Shown one piece after another: positions 1 to 5,611 of a stretch of DNA of 5,611 nt (its first letter is position 1; every line of letters starts with the position of its first letter). The position numbers and the translations under genes are program-made. The notes beneath the pieces are model-generated. The model did not search any database. It was given only the letters and a program-made list of their open reading frames with translations, and was not told the DNA's origin. This DNA is from Clostridia bacterium (GTDB lineage: Bacteria > Bacillota > Clostridia > Oscillospirales > Acutalibacteraceae), in assembly GCA_900769775.1 (NCBI GenBank), contig CAAGHT010000160.1, positions 1-5,611 of the forward strand. The letters run 5' to 3'.

Positions 1-9
1 TGGTATAAT
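1..9 (+). promoter_or_regulatory. Extended -10 promoter of the yfhO-like gene
   Basis: The first nine bases read TGGTATAAT, a perfect extended -10 element (TGn followed by TATAAT). Any -35 box lies outside the window. Transcription would start near 15-17, giving a leader of only about 25 bases before the TTG start at 42. The position directly ahead of the membrane-protein gene, with no other gene start nearby, suggests it is that gene's own promoter. Confidence 0.65.
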
Positions 10-30
10 ATCAAATAGATTTTTTAAAGC

Positions 31-36
31 AGGTGA
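31..36 (+). promoter_or_regulatory. Shine-Dalgarno site that favours the TTG start at 42
   Basis: AGGTGA matches the 3' part of the ideal Shine-Dalgarno (AGGAGGTGA) and lies 5 bases before a TTG codon at 42, which is good alignment for this part of the site. The in-frame GTG at 33 is inside the site itself and has no other purine-rich site upstream, so it would need leaderless-like or weak initiation. The site therefore argues for TTG at 42 over GTG at 33. Confidence 0.6.
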
Positions 37-41
37 GACAG

Positions 42-2528
42 TTGACATTTTCTCAGGCTAAAAGACAGCTTGCACCCTCGCGCAAGGGTATGGCACTGAA
101 TATTTTTATTACGGCAGCACTGACGGCGGCCTGCTTCTTCATACCCTATATGATAAGCGATGAGGGCTATTTTCTTTTCTTCGGCGATTTTAATGTTCAG
201 CAGATTCCCTTTTATCAGCTGGCGCATAATGCTGTAAGAAACGGCGAGTGGGGCTGGAGCTTTAATACCGACCTCGGCGCCAACTTTATCGGCTCATATT
301 CCTTCTATCTTTTAGGCAGTCCCTTCTTCTGGCTGACAATTCCTTTCCCGAATTCCTTTGTGCCCTACCTTATGGGACCGCTTCTCATCTTGAAATTCGG
401 CTTTACGGCATTAACCGCTTTTCTCTATCTCGACCGTTTTGCCAAAAATCCTCTAACGGCACAGATAGGCGCAATGCTTTATGCCTTTTCGGGCTTTTCG
501 GTTTATAATGTTTTCTTTAATCATTTCCACGAGCCGCTCATCTTCTTCCCGCTTCTTTTGCTCGCCTTTGAGCTTCTTATAACCGAAAACCGACGCGGAG
601 TTTTTGCGGTAGTCGTTGCACTCTCGGCAATTGTGAACTATTTCTTCTTTGTCGGAATGCTCGTTTTCGGTTTAATCTATATGGTTATCCGCCTCGTATC
701 AAAGGCTGTAAAGCCCCATTTCACACTTCTGCTCTGGATAATCTTCGAGGCACTTCTCGGAATTGCCCTTGCGGCTTTTATCCTGCTTCCGTCATACAAA
801 GCAATAGCCAATGCCGACCGGGTTGATAACGTTACCCTCGGTTGGAATTCACTTCTCTACGGCAAGGAGAGCATCTATGCAAATGTTTTCGAGATTTTCT
901 TCTTCCCGCCCGACCTTCCTGCACGCCCCGTAATGTTCCCGAAGGCGGATGTTAAGTGGTCATCCCTCGGCGCCTGGATGCCAGTATTCAGTATGGTTGG
1001 CGTTTTTGCCTGGTGCAAAGCAAAACAGGGTAACTGGATAAAGCGAATTATCATTACCTCTGCCGTTATGGCAATGGTGCCAATTTTAAACTCTGCTTTC
1101 TATATGTTCAACGATGCATATTATGCCCGTTGGTTCTATATGCCGATACTTATGATGTGTCTTGCCACCGTTCTTGCGGTTGAAAGCGCAGATATTGACT
1201 GGAAAAAGCCTTTTATCTCAGTCTCGGCAATTACGGTAGGAATAGCGCTCATTATCGGTCTTTTTCCGCAAAAGAACGCCGATTCAAAGGATATTATTAT
1301 CGGTCTTTTCACCGACCCCCAAAACCCCATGTACCGCACACGCTTTATCGTGACGGTAGCTATTGCAATCTGCGGTCTTTTGGTGCTTGCACTGCTTTTG
1401 TATCTCAGAAAGCAAAGCTTTAAAAGGTTTTTACAGACCTCGGTTATAGCCGTTGCGATTGTTTCTATCGTATATGCTAACTGCTTTATTTTCTGGGGCA
1501 AGCAGCACTCCTTTACTAACGAGGAAATGATAGATAATCTCATTGAAAGCGAGCTTACCCTGCCGGGCGACCCCGACACCTATCGAATAGATGTCTATTC
1601 TGGTGTTGACAATACGGCAATGTTCCTCGGCTATTCAAGCATAAACTGCTTCCATTCGATTGTTCCGACCTCGGTTACCGAGTTTTACACCTTTATCGGT
1701 GAGCAAAGAGGAGTTGCAAGCCGTCCGACCGAGGACTCTTATCCTATTCGCTCACTGCTGTCTGTAAAATATCTTGTTGCCCGCAGAAGCGGCGACAGCT
1801 TTATCGATGAGCACGGCGCACCCAAAATGTTCGGCTTCAACTATGTTGACAGTAAACAGGGCTTCAATATTTATGAGAACGAAAATTACATTCCCTACGG
1901 TTTTTCTTATGATACCTATGTTACCATAGAGGACTTCGAGCATTATTATAAGGGTGATAAAGCAAAGCTTATGCTTAAAGCAATAGTGCTGAATCCTATT
2001 CAGATAAAGAAATACGGACATATGTTTAAGAGTATGGACGAAACTTATGGCGAGGGCAATAATCTTTATCTTTCCAACAGCTCAATGGCAGCCGACTGTG
2101 AAGCAAGGCGCGAGACGGCGGCAACCTCCTTTAAAACGGGCAAAAACAGCTTTGAAGCTACCGTTACAAGAGAAAAGGACACACTTGTTTTCTTCTCGAT
2201 ACCCTATGATGAGGGCTGGACGGCAACGGTCAACGGCAAGGCAGTGCCCGTAGAAAAGGTAAATATAGGCTTTATGGCAGTGCCGGTCGAGGCAGGGGAG
2301 AGCACAATAGTTTTCCGCTATGAAACGCCGGGTCTTAAAACCGGCTTTATAATCTCGGGTGCGGCGCTTCTGATTCTTATAGCCTATGTGGTTATATTCA
2401 GAGCTAAAAAGCCACGTACACCCGAATATCCCGAGGGAGATGAGCTGCTCGATTTATGGAGTAAGCCCGACCTTGATACTGAGGAAGAGCTTTGCGATAT
2501 AGAAATTGTTCCGTATGCAGAAGAGTAA
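42..2528 (+). CDS. YfhO-family polytopic membrane protein (GT-C-like, probable surface-polymer glycosylation)
   Basis: This protein of about 828 residues has the classic YfhO layout. Residue numbers count from the TTG at 42; starting at the GTG at 33 would add three. A first membrane segment at about 19-37 is followed by an outside loop with the family's acidic motif GDFNVQQIPFY (48-58) and NTDLGANFIG (75-84), then SPFFW (93-97). About 12 further hydrophobic segments run to about residue 485, including NHFHEPLIFFPLLLL near 160-174. A large soluble outside part (about 488-767) carries the usual blocks: INCFHSIVP near 534, SLLSVKYLVARR near 571, NENYIPYGFSYD near 613 and PYDEGWTATVNG near 721. 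A last membrane helix (about 768-786) leads into an acidic tail of about 40 residues. In Bacillus subtilis YfhO is needed, with CsbB and GtcA, for glycosylation of lipoteichoic acid. By analogy this protein would use a lipid-linked sugar at the outer face of the membrane. No partner gene lies in the window, so the sugar and acceptor are unknown. The gene appears to be a single unit between its own promoter and terminator. Confidence 0.88.
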   Translation: MTFSQAKRQLAPSRKGMALNIFITAALTAACFFIPYMISDEGYFLFFGDFNVQQIPFYQLAHNAVRNGEWGWSFNTDLGANFIGSYSFYLLGSPFFWLTIPFPNSFVPYLMGPLLILKFGFTALTAFLYLDRFAKNPLTAQIGAMLYAFSGFSVYNVFFNHFHEPLIFFPLLLLAFELLITENRRGVFAVVVALSAIVNYFFFVGMLVFGLIYMVIRLVSKAVKPHFTLLLWIIFEALLGIALAAFILLPSYKAIANADRVDNVTLGWNSLLYGKESIYANVFEIFFFPPDLPARPVMFPKADVKWSSLGAWMPVFSMVGVFAWCKAKQGNWIKRIIITSAVMAMVPILNSAFYMFNDAYYARWFYMPILMMCLATVLAVESADIDWKKPFISVSAITVGIALIIGLFPQKNADSKDIIIGLFTDPQNPMYRTRFIVTVAIAICGLLVLALLLYLRKQSFKRFLQTSVIAVAIVSIVYANCFIFWGKQHSFTNEEMIDNLIESELTLPGDPDTYRIDVYSGVDNTAMFLGYSSINCFHSIVPTSVTEFYTFIGEQRGVASRPTEDSYPIRSLLSVKYLVARRSGDSFIDEHGAPKMFGFNYVDSKQGFNIYENENYIPYGFSYDTYVTIEDFEHYYKGDKAKLMLKAIVLNPIQIKKYGHMFKSMDETYGEGNNLYLSNSSMAADCEARRETAATSFKTGKNSFEATVTREKDTLVFFSIPYDEGWTATVNGKAVPVEKVNIGFMAVPVEAGESTIVFRYETPGLKTGFIISGAALLILIAYVVIFRAKKPRTPEYPEGDELLDLWSKPDLDTEEELCDIEIVPYAEE

Positions 2529-2540
2529 AGAGTTATATGA

Positions 2541-2583
2541 AAAAGAGCTTGAAGCATTATGCTTCAAGCTCTTTTGGCTTTTT
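2541..2583. terminator. Bidirectional intrinsic terminator between convergent genes
   Basis: A perfect 16-bp inverted repeat (2541-2556 with 2560-2575) has a 3-base loop, TTA. Read on the plus strand the hairpin ends in TTTT and is followed by GGC and TTTTT (2579-2583). Read on the minus strand the hairpin runs into TTTTT (complement of 2540-2544). It lies 12 bases after the stop of the YfhO-family gene and within 50 bases of the stop of the convergent minus-strand gene, so it can serve both. Confidence 0.9.
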
Positions 2584-2588
2584 ACTGA

Positions 2589-4682
2589 TTAGTAGTTGTA
2601 ATCGGGGTTAACAGGCTTGCCGGTAGTGAAGGACTCGATAATTGCAACACCGAGAGCAACAGTCTTAGCACCCGAAACACCGTCGGTAATAACGGGTCTG
2701 TTCTCGAGAATAGCGTTGCAGAAATCGGTAACCTCTGCGGCAAAGTTGTGGTTATTTATAGAAATCGGGATGGTAACGGGGAGGGTTCTTGTATCCATTC
2801 CCTCAATCATATCCTCCTTATAAAGGGTGATGTTGGGAGAGGTGTTGTCAAAGATAATAGTTCCCTTTGTACCATAGAGGCAGGAGCGCATTGTGTATGC
2901 ACGCTTACAACCGTGAGAGTTGGCAGTTGAAAAGGTCTTACCACGGTTAGTACCAGGGATACGGCAAATGCCGTCCTTTAAGTATGTGTCGCTGAAGTTA
3001 ACCTCTTTTTTAATCTTATGACCTTCGGTTGCGCCGCCGCAGACAACAAAGTCATAAAGCTTTTCTGCTTTCAACTTTGCAACGGTTTCCTTTTCAAGCG
3101 CAAAGCATTTTTTAACCTCATCGATAAATGACAGTATCGGAGACTCTGCACATTTTGCACCGAGCTGATCGATAGTCAGCGCATTTACATAAAAGTCATC
3201 GCCGAGAGCTGAGACAGCAGCGGCATTTACCTTTTCAAGCATAAAGAGTGCCTTTTCGAGCTCTGCTTCATATTTCTCATCGTCAAGCTCAAAGTATTTT
3301 GTATAGTTTAAAAATACGCGGGTCAGCTTTTCCCAGGCGAGAGCAACATAATAAAGGTTATAAAACTTCTTTTCGAGTACAGAGTAATCATCATCGGAAA
3401 TTCTGCCTTTAAGGGTGGGGAGAATTTCTAGTGCTGCAAGACAGTCCTCTATTGCAGAGCCCTTTTCCTCAAGCAGAGCCTCAATGCTGCCACGTTCCCA
3501 CTCTTTGGGAATAAACCACTCTCCGCTCTCAAGATAATGCTCTTCCTTCATTATTTCAAACCAGAAGTGATTCTTAGAGTGATTAAGTCGGGGGAAGCGG
3601 CTGCCCTCTGTGAAATAATAGTTATTCAGATAGAAAACTCTGCGCTGAATGTCTTCTGTCTTTTCCATAATGCGGCGGACATCGGCACCGGCCTCGCCAT
3701 ACCTTTGGAGGAAGAAAGCATCAATAGCATCATCAATATCAGCACCCTTCTGCCAGGCCTCCATTATATGATAGTTAACCTCGTTGACATCGCCGAATGC
3801 GTGATAGCCTGCGCGGTCAATACGCGACATATAGCCTATGGGAGAAAACTTTTCACAGTAGGAATAATTCTTCTCAATATGATGCTTCAGCATAATCGGG
3901 AGCTTGCCAAGGCCAAAATATTCACCAAAAATATCGGTTTCAACAAGAAGGGGGTTATTTTTAATTTTGCTGAAAAAGCGGTTTTCAGGCAGAGTGAGTG
4001 ACCAGTCGAACTGAGTCCACTTATCCATAATTACCATATCTGAGGAAATCTGCTCATAAGCCGTCGTCATCATTTCATAATCCTCGTCAATGCTCGCGAA
4101 GGGTCTTACAATAAGCTCCTTGCCGAGAGAAAGGCAGGTATTATAAAGAATTTCGGTTACATATTTTACACGCTCTACCTTTGAAAGCTTTTGATGATGA
4201 AGCTTTAAAAGGGGAATGCGGGTCTCGTGCAGTGTGAGAATGATGCCGTCCATAAGAGGATAAGCTGCAAAGAAATCAATAATCTTGTTTTCAAGAAAAT
4301 CTCTTATAATGGGGTGGGTAATATCTGCCTCGCCGTATTCGTTCACGATTTCGGGAAAGGCGCGCTCAAACCCTTCGGGCACCTCAAGCTCGTGATGCCA
4401 CATATAGCTCTTAACACCGGCAGCTGAGAGCTTTTCGAGAACCTCGTTTACACAAGCTTCGCAAAACTTAACATATTCGGCATTTTTCTCATTATTGAAC
4501 TGTGAATACTTACGGTAAAAGAGCATACCGTCAATATTACCCTTTTCGGGGTTATGTATCGGTCCTACAATCTGGTAGTGGTTAATGCCGTGACTGATAG
4601 CATAGTCGGCAGTAAAGAGCATATACTCGTGATCGAGATTTACAGGGTTACATACGGCAATACCGTTAATTTTGTTATTCAT
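2589..4682 (-). CDS. Chimeric protein: glycoside-hydrolase-like N-terminus fused to a Gfo/Idh/MocA C-terminal fragment
   Basis: The protein has 697 residues, no signal peptide and no membrane segment, so it is probably cytoplasmic. Residues 1 to about 545 look like a TIM-barrel glycoside hydrolase: strand-like segments carry acidic motifs (MWHHELEVP at 94-102, DGIILTLHETR at 145-155, VIMDKW at 217-222, GDVNEVNYHIMEAW at 297-310), followed by a helical, Glu/Lys-rich region to about 545. The NEVN block followed by an Ala/Asp-rich helix and a YG resembles alpha-glucuronidase-type (GH67/GH115) barrels, but the exact family is not certain. From about 581 the sequence becomes the C-terminal end of a Gfo/Idh/MocA oxidoreductase: GCKRAYTMRSCLYGTKGTII (591-610), FDNTSPNITLY, NNHNFAAEVTDFCNAI (643-658), then ESFTTGKPV and the typical ending NPDYNY. 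The Rossmann NAD(P)-binding domain and the EKP catalytic motif of that family are absent, so this part should not be a working dehydrogenase alone. The ATG at 4682 is preceded by GAAAGGG, 8 bases away. The gene has its own terminator and appears monocistronic. Fusion, deletion remnant and assembly artefact are all possible. Confidence 0.75.
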   Translation of the reverse strand: MNNKINGIAVCNPVNLDHEYMLFTADYAISHGINHYQIVGPIHNPEKGNIDGMLFYRKYSQFNNEKNAEYVKFCEACVNEVLEKLSAAGVKSYMWHHELEVPEGFERAFPEIVNEYGEADITHPIIRDFLENKIIDFFAAYPLMDGIILTLHETRIPLLKLHHQKLSKVERVKYVTEILYNTCLSLGKELIVRPFASIDEDYEMMTTAYEQISSDMVIMDKWTQFDWSLTLPENRFFSKIKNNPLLVETDIFGEYFGLGKLPIMLKHHIEKNYSYCEKFSPIGYMSRIDRAGYHAFGDVNEVNYHIMEAWQKGADIDDAIDAFFLQRYGEAGADVRRIMEKTEDIQRRVFYLNNYYFTEGSRFPRLNHSKNHFWFEIMKEEHYLESGEWFIPKEWERGSIEALLEEKGSAIEDCLAALEILPTLKGRISDDDYSVLEKKFYNLYYVALAWEKLTRVFLNYTKYFELDDEKYEAELEKALFMLEKVNAAAVSALGDDFYVNALTIDQLGAKCAESPILSFIDEVKKCFALEKETVAKLKAEKLYDFVVCGGATEGHKIKKEVNFSDTYLKDGICRIPGTNRGKTFSTANSHGCKRAYTMRSCLYGTKGTIIFDNTSPNITLYKEDMIEGMDTRTLPVTIPISINNHNFAAEVTDFCNAILENRPVITDGVSGAKTVALGVAIIESFTTGKPVNPDYNY
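2592..2942 (-). other. Gfo/Idh/MocA C-terminal domain fragment (residues about 581-697 of the chimera)
   Basis: This segment holds only the last part of the substrate-binding/oligomerisation domain of a Gfo/Idh/MocA oxidoreductase. Family hallmarks visible are the YGTKGTIIFDN turn and strand, the helix with EVTDFCNAILENRPVITDG, and the final helix ending in SFTTGKPV. Full-length members have about 330-400 residues, so roughly two thirds, including the whole nucleotide-binding domain, is missing. The natural C-terminal end is intact. The exact left boundary is uncertain; residues about 546-590 are the junction zone. Confidence 0.78.
3048..4682 (-). other. Glycoside-hydrolase-like domain (residues 1 to about 545 of the chimera)
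   Basis: The segment has the alternating hydrophobic-strand and helix pattern of a barrel in roughly the first 330 residues, with acid residues at strand ends: E98 and E100 (HHELE), E153 (LHET), D220, E248/D250 (VETDIFGEYFG), D287/D290 (SRIDRAG), D298 and E301 (GDVNEVN). Any pair could be catalytic, and I cannot pick it from one sequence. Residues about 330-545 look mostly helical with many Glu and Lys. An intracellular exo-acting sugar hydrolase working on imported oligosaccharides is an inference from the lack of a signal peptide. Confidence 0.5.
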
Positions 4683-4690
4683 CTGTTTCG

Positions 4691-4697
4691 CCCTTTC
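4691..4697 (-). promoter_or_regulatory. Ribosome binding site of the chimeric gene
   Basis: On the minus strand GAAAGGG ends 8 bases before the ATG at 4682. It is a partial but well-placed Shine-Dalgarno and supports that ATG as the start; no other upstream in-frame start has a better site. Confidence 0.55.
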
Positions 4698-4726
4698 TAA
4701 AATTTATCTGATACTATTGCAAATAA

Positions 4727-4755
4727 ATTATAACTGCTTGTAAAGTACTAAAAAA
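4727..4755 (-). promoter_or_regulatory. Possible promoter of the chimeric gene
   Basis: The minus strand carries a perfect TATAAT (complement of 4727-4732), 44 bases before the start codon. With a 16-17 base spacer the -35 position falls on a T-run (TTTTTT/TTTTTA, complement of 4749-4755), a poor match to TTGACA. A TGGACA (complement of 4766-4771) lies further upstream, but its spacing does not fit this -10. A weak -35 would fit a promoter that needs an activator; that is inference. Confidence 0.45.
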
Positions 4756-4821
4756 CCCGAAATATTGTCCATTTTGCGCGTTTCTAGGTAAAAAATTGAT
4801 AATGATAGGTGAAAGGTGTTT

Positions 4822-4861
4822 AAAATAAAAAGAAACCACACCTTGAAGTATGATTTCTTTT
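4822..4861 (-). terminator. Intrinsic terminator of the MATE transporter gene
   Basis: On the minus strand a 14-bp stem (4848-4861 with 4828-4841) encloses a 6-base loop and is followed by TTTTTATTTT-like sequence (complement of 4822-4831). Two of the pairs are G-U in the minus-strand RNA but would be A-C mismatches in the plus-strand RNA, so the hairpin works for the minus strand. It begins 22 bases after the MATE stop codon, which separates that gene from the chimeric gene downstream. Confidence 0.8.
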
Positions 4862-4883
4862 ACTTAGTGATAATTATATCCTT

Positions 4884-5611
4884 TTAGTTTTCTGTCATTA
4901 AAGATTTCAGCGCCTTCTTAAATTGAACCGTGAAAAGGATAGCGGTAAAGGTTACAGCTATCAGGTCGGCAACAGGCTCTGCGGTGTAAACACCCATCGT
5001 TTTATCTGTTATAAGCCCGGGCATAATGTAGATCAGCGGCAAAAGTAAAACAAACTTGCGAACAATGGCAACAATAATAGAACAAGGTGCGTTGCCTATG
5101 GAGACAAAGGTCATCTGGCAGGCGATCTGAATACCGAAAATGCACATTACTCCGCAATAAATACGAAGTGCCGTTGCGGTAAAGGCGATGAGTGATGTAT
5201 CGGGTGTGAAGATTCCTGCAAACATTTGAGGAAACAGCATAATTGCTCCCCAAATGATGAAAGAGTAAGTAAGGCAGGATATTAGCAAAAGCTTAAATGT
5301 TTTCTTAACGCGCCCTACATTTTTTGCGCCGTAGTTATAACTCAAAATCGGTTGCGCGCCCTGTGCAATGCCTTGCATCGGAAGCATGGCAAACTGCATT
5401 ACGCTTGTAAGAATTGTCATAGCACCGACGGCAATATCACCGCCGTATTTAAGAAGCGAAGAATTGAAGCAGACTGAAATCACGCTTTCACTGCTTTGCA
5501 TAATAAAGGTTGCCGTTCCGAGCGCAATACAAGGAAAAATCAGCTTTGCATCTATGCGAAGATTCTGCTTTTTGAGTTTCAAATAGGTTTTCTTTCCGCA
5601 AAGGAACAGAA
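4884..5611 (-). CDS. MATE-family multidrug/cation efflux transporter, C-terminal half (runs off the window)
   Basis: The open frame continues to the right edge without a start, so only about 242 residues of a family protein of roughly 450 are present. The TTG at 5580-5582 lies inside the frame and is not the likely start, because the upstream codons (LFCGKKTY) fit the linker between the two halves of MATE proteins. The visible part matches the second half of clostridial MepA/NorM-like MATE transporters: GTATFIMQSSESV, FNSSLLKYGGDIAVGAM, the hallmark PMQGIAQGAQPILSYNYGAKN, then RVKKTFKLLL, and AEPVADLIAVTFTAILF at the end. About six membrane segments are visible, consistent with TM7-TM12. Family members export drugs or organic cations in exchange for Na+ or H+; the substrate cannot be told from the sequence. 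The gene ends in its own terminator. I see no truncation or frameshift in the visible part. Confidence 0.9.
   Translation of the reverse strand, partial: LFLCGKKTYLKLKKQNLRIDAKLIFPCIALGTATFIMQSSESVISVCFNSSLLKYGGDIAVGAMTILTSVMQFAMLPMQGIAQGAQPILSYNYGAKNVGRVKKTFKLLLISCLTYSFIIWGAIMLFPQMFAGIFTPDTSLIAFTATALRIYCGVMCIFGIQIACQMTFVSIGNAPCSIIVAIVRKFVLLLPLIYIMPGLITDKTMGVYTAEPVADLIAVTFTAILFTVQFKKALKSLMTEN

Noticed and set aside
1136..1579. A 147-residue minus-strand open frame within the YfhO-family gene
   Set aside because: It is antisense to a well-supported membrane-protein frame and has no promoter or ribosome site of its own.
3537..4001. A 154-residue plus-strand open frame opposite the chimeric gene
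   Set aside because: It lies wholly antisense to a strong coding frame, has no convincing ribosome site, and its sequence resembles no family; it is a shadow of the minus-strand gene.
4798..4806. GATAATGAT, which resembles half of a Fur box
   Set aside because: Only one half-site is present, without the inverted partner, in A+T-rich intergenic DNA; it also lies beside the terminator of the upstream gene, and nothing nearby is iron-related.
5002..5253. An 83-residue minus-strand frame inside the MATE gene
   Set aside because: It overlaps the MATE frame on the same strand in another phase; the MATE frame has clear family motifs throughout, so this is a shadow rather than a frameshifted piece.
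4884..5582. Reading the MATE frame as a complete 232-residue protein starting at the TTG at 5582
   Set aside because: The frame stays open to the window edge and the upstream codons fit the inter-half linker of MATE proteins, so the gene is cut by the window rather than naturally short.

Overview
The window looks like a chromosomal segment of a low-to-moderate G+C Gram-positive anaerobe, most likely a gut Clostridia member (Oscillospiraceae/Ruminococcaceae type). This is inferred from the protein styles (a YfhO-family membrane protein, a clostridial-type MATE transporter and a clostridial-type Gfo/Idh/MocA C-terminus), mixed codon use and strong intrinsic terminators. I see no mobile element, RNA gene, CRISPR array or phage signal.

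Layout: an extended -10 promoter sits at the left edge (1-9) and drives a large plus-strand gene ending at 2528. It encodes a YfhO-family polytopic membrane protein, a GT-C-like probable glycosyltransferase for cell-surface polymers. A perfect 16-bp hairpin (2541-2575) with T-rich flanks on both sides ends this gene and also the convergent minus-strand gene (2589-4682). That second gene encodes a 697-residue protein with two unlike parts. About 550 N-terminal residues look like a cytoplasmic glycoside-hydrolase-type protein. The last 115-135 residues are the C-terminal end of a Gfo/Idh/MocA sugar oxidoreductase without its Rossmann domain. Upstream of it is a 201-bp intergenic region with a possible promoter, short direct repeats, and the terminator of the next minus-strand gene. 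That gene, a MATE-family efflux transporter, enters from the right edge, and only its C-terminal half is present (4884-5611).

The three genes appear to be separate transcription units, each with its own terminator. The YfhO protein and the chimeric sugar protein both relate to carbohydrates, but nothing in the sequence ties them into one pathway. The most notable object is the hydrolase/oxidoreductase chimera, which could be a real gene fusion, a deletion scar or an assembly join. I found no convincing evidence of a wholly new multi-gene system here.
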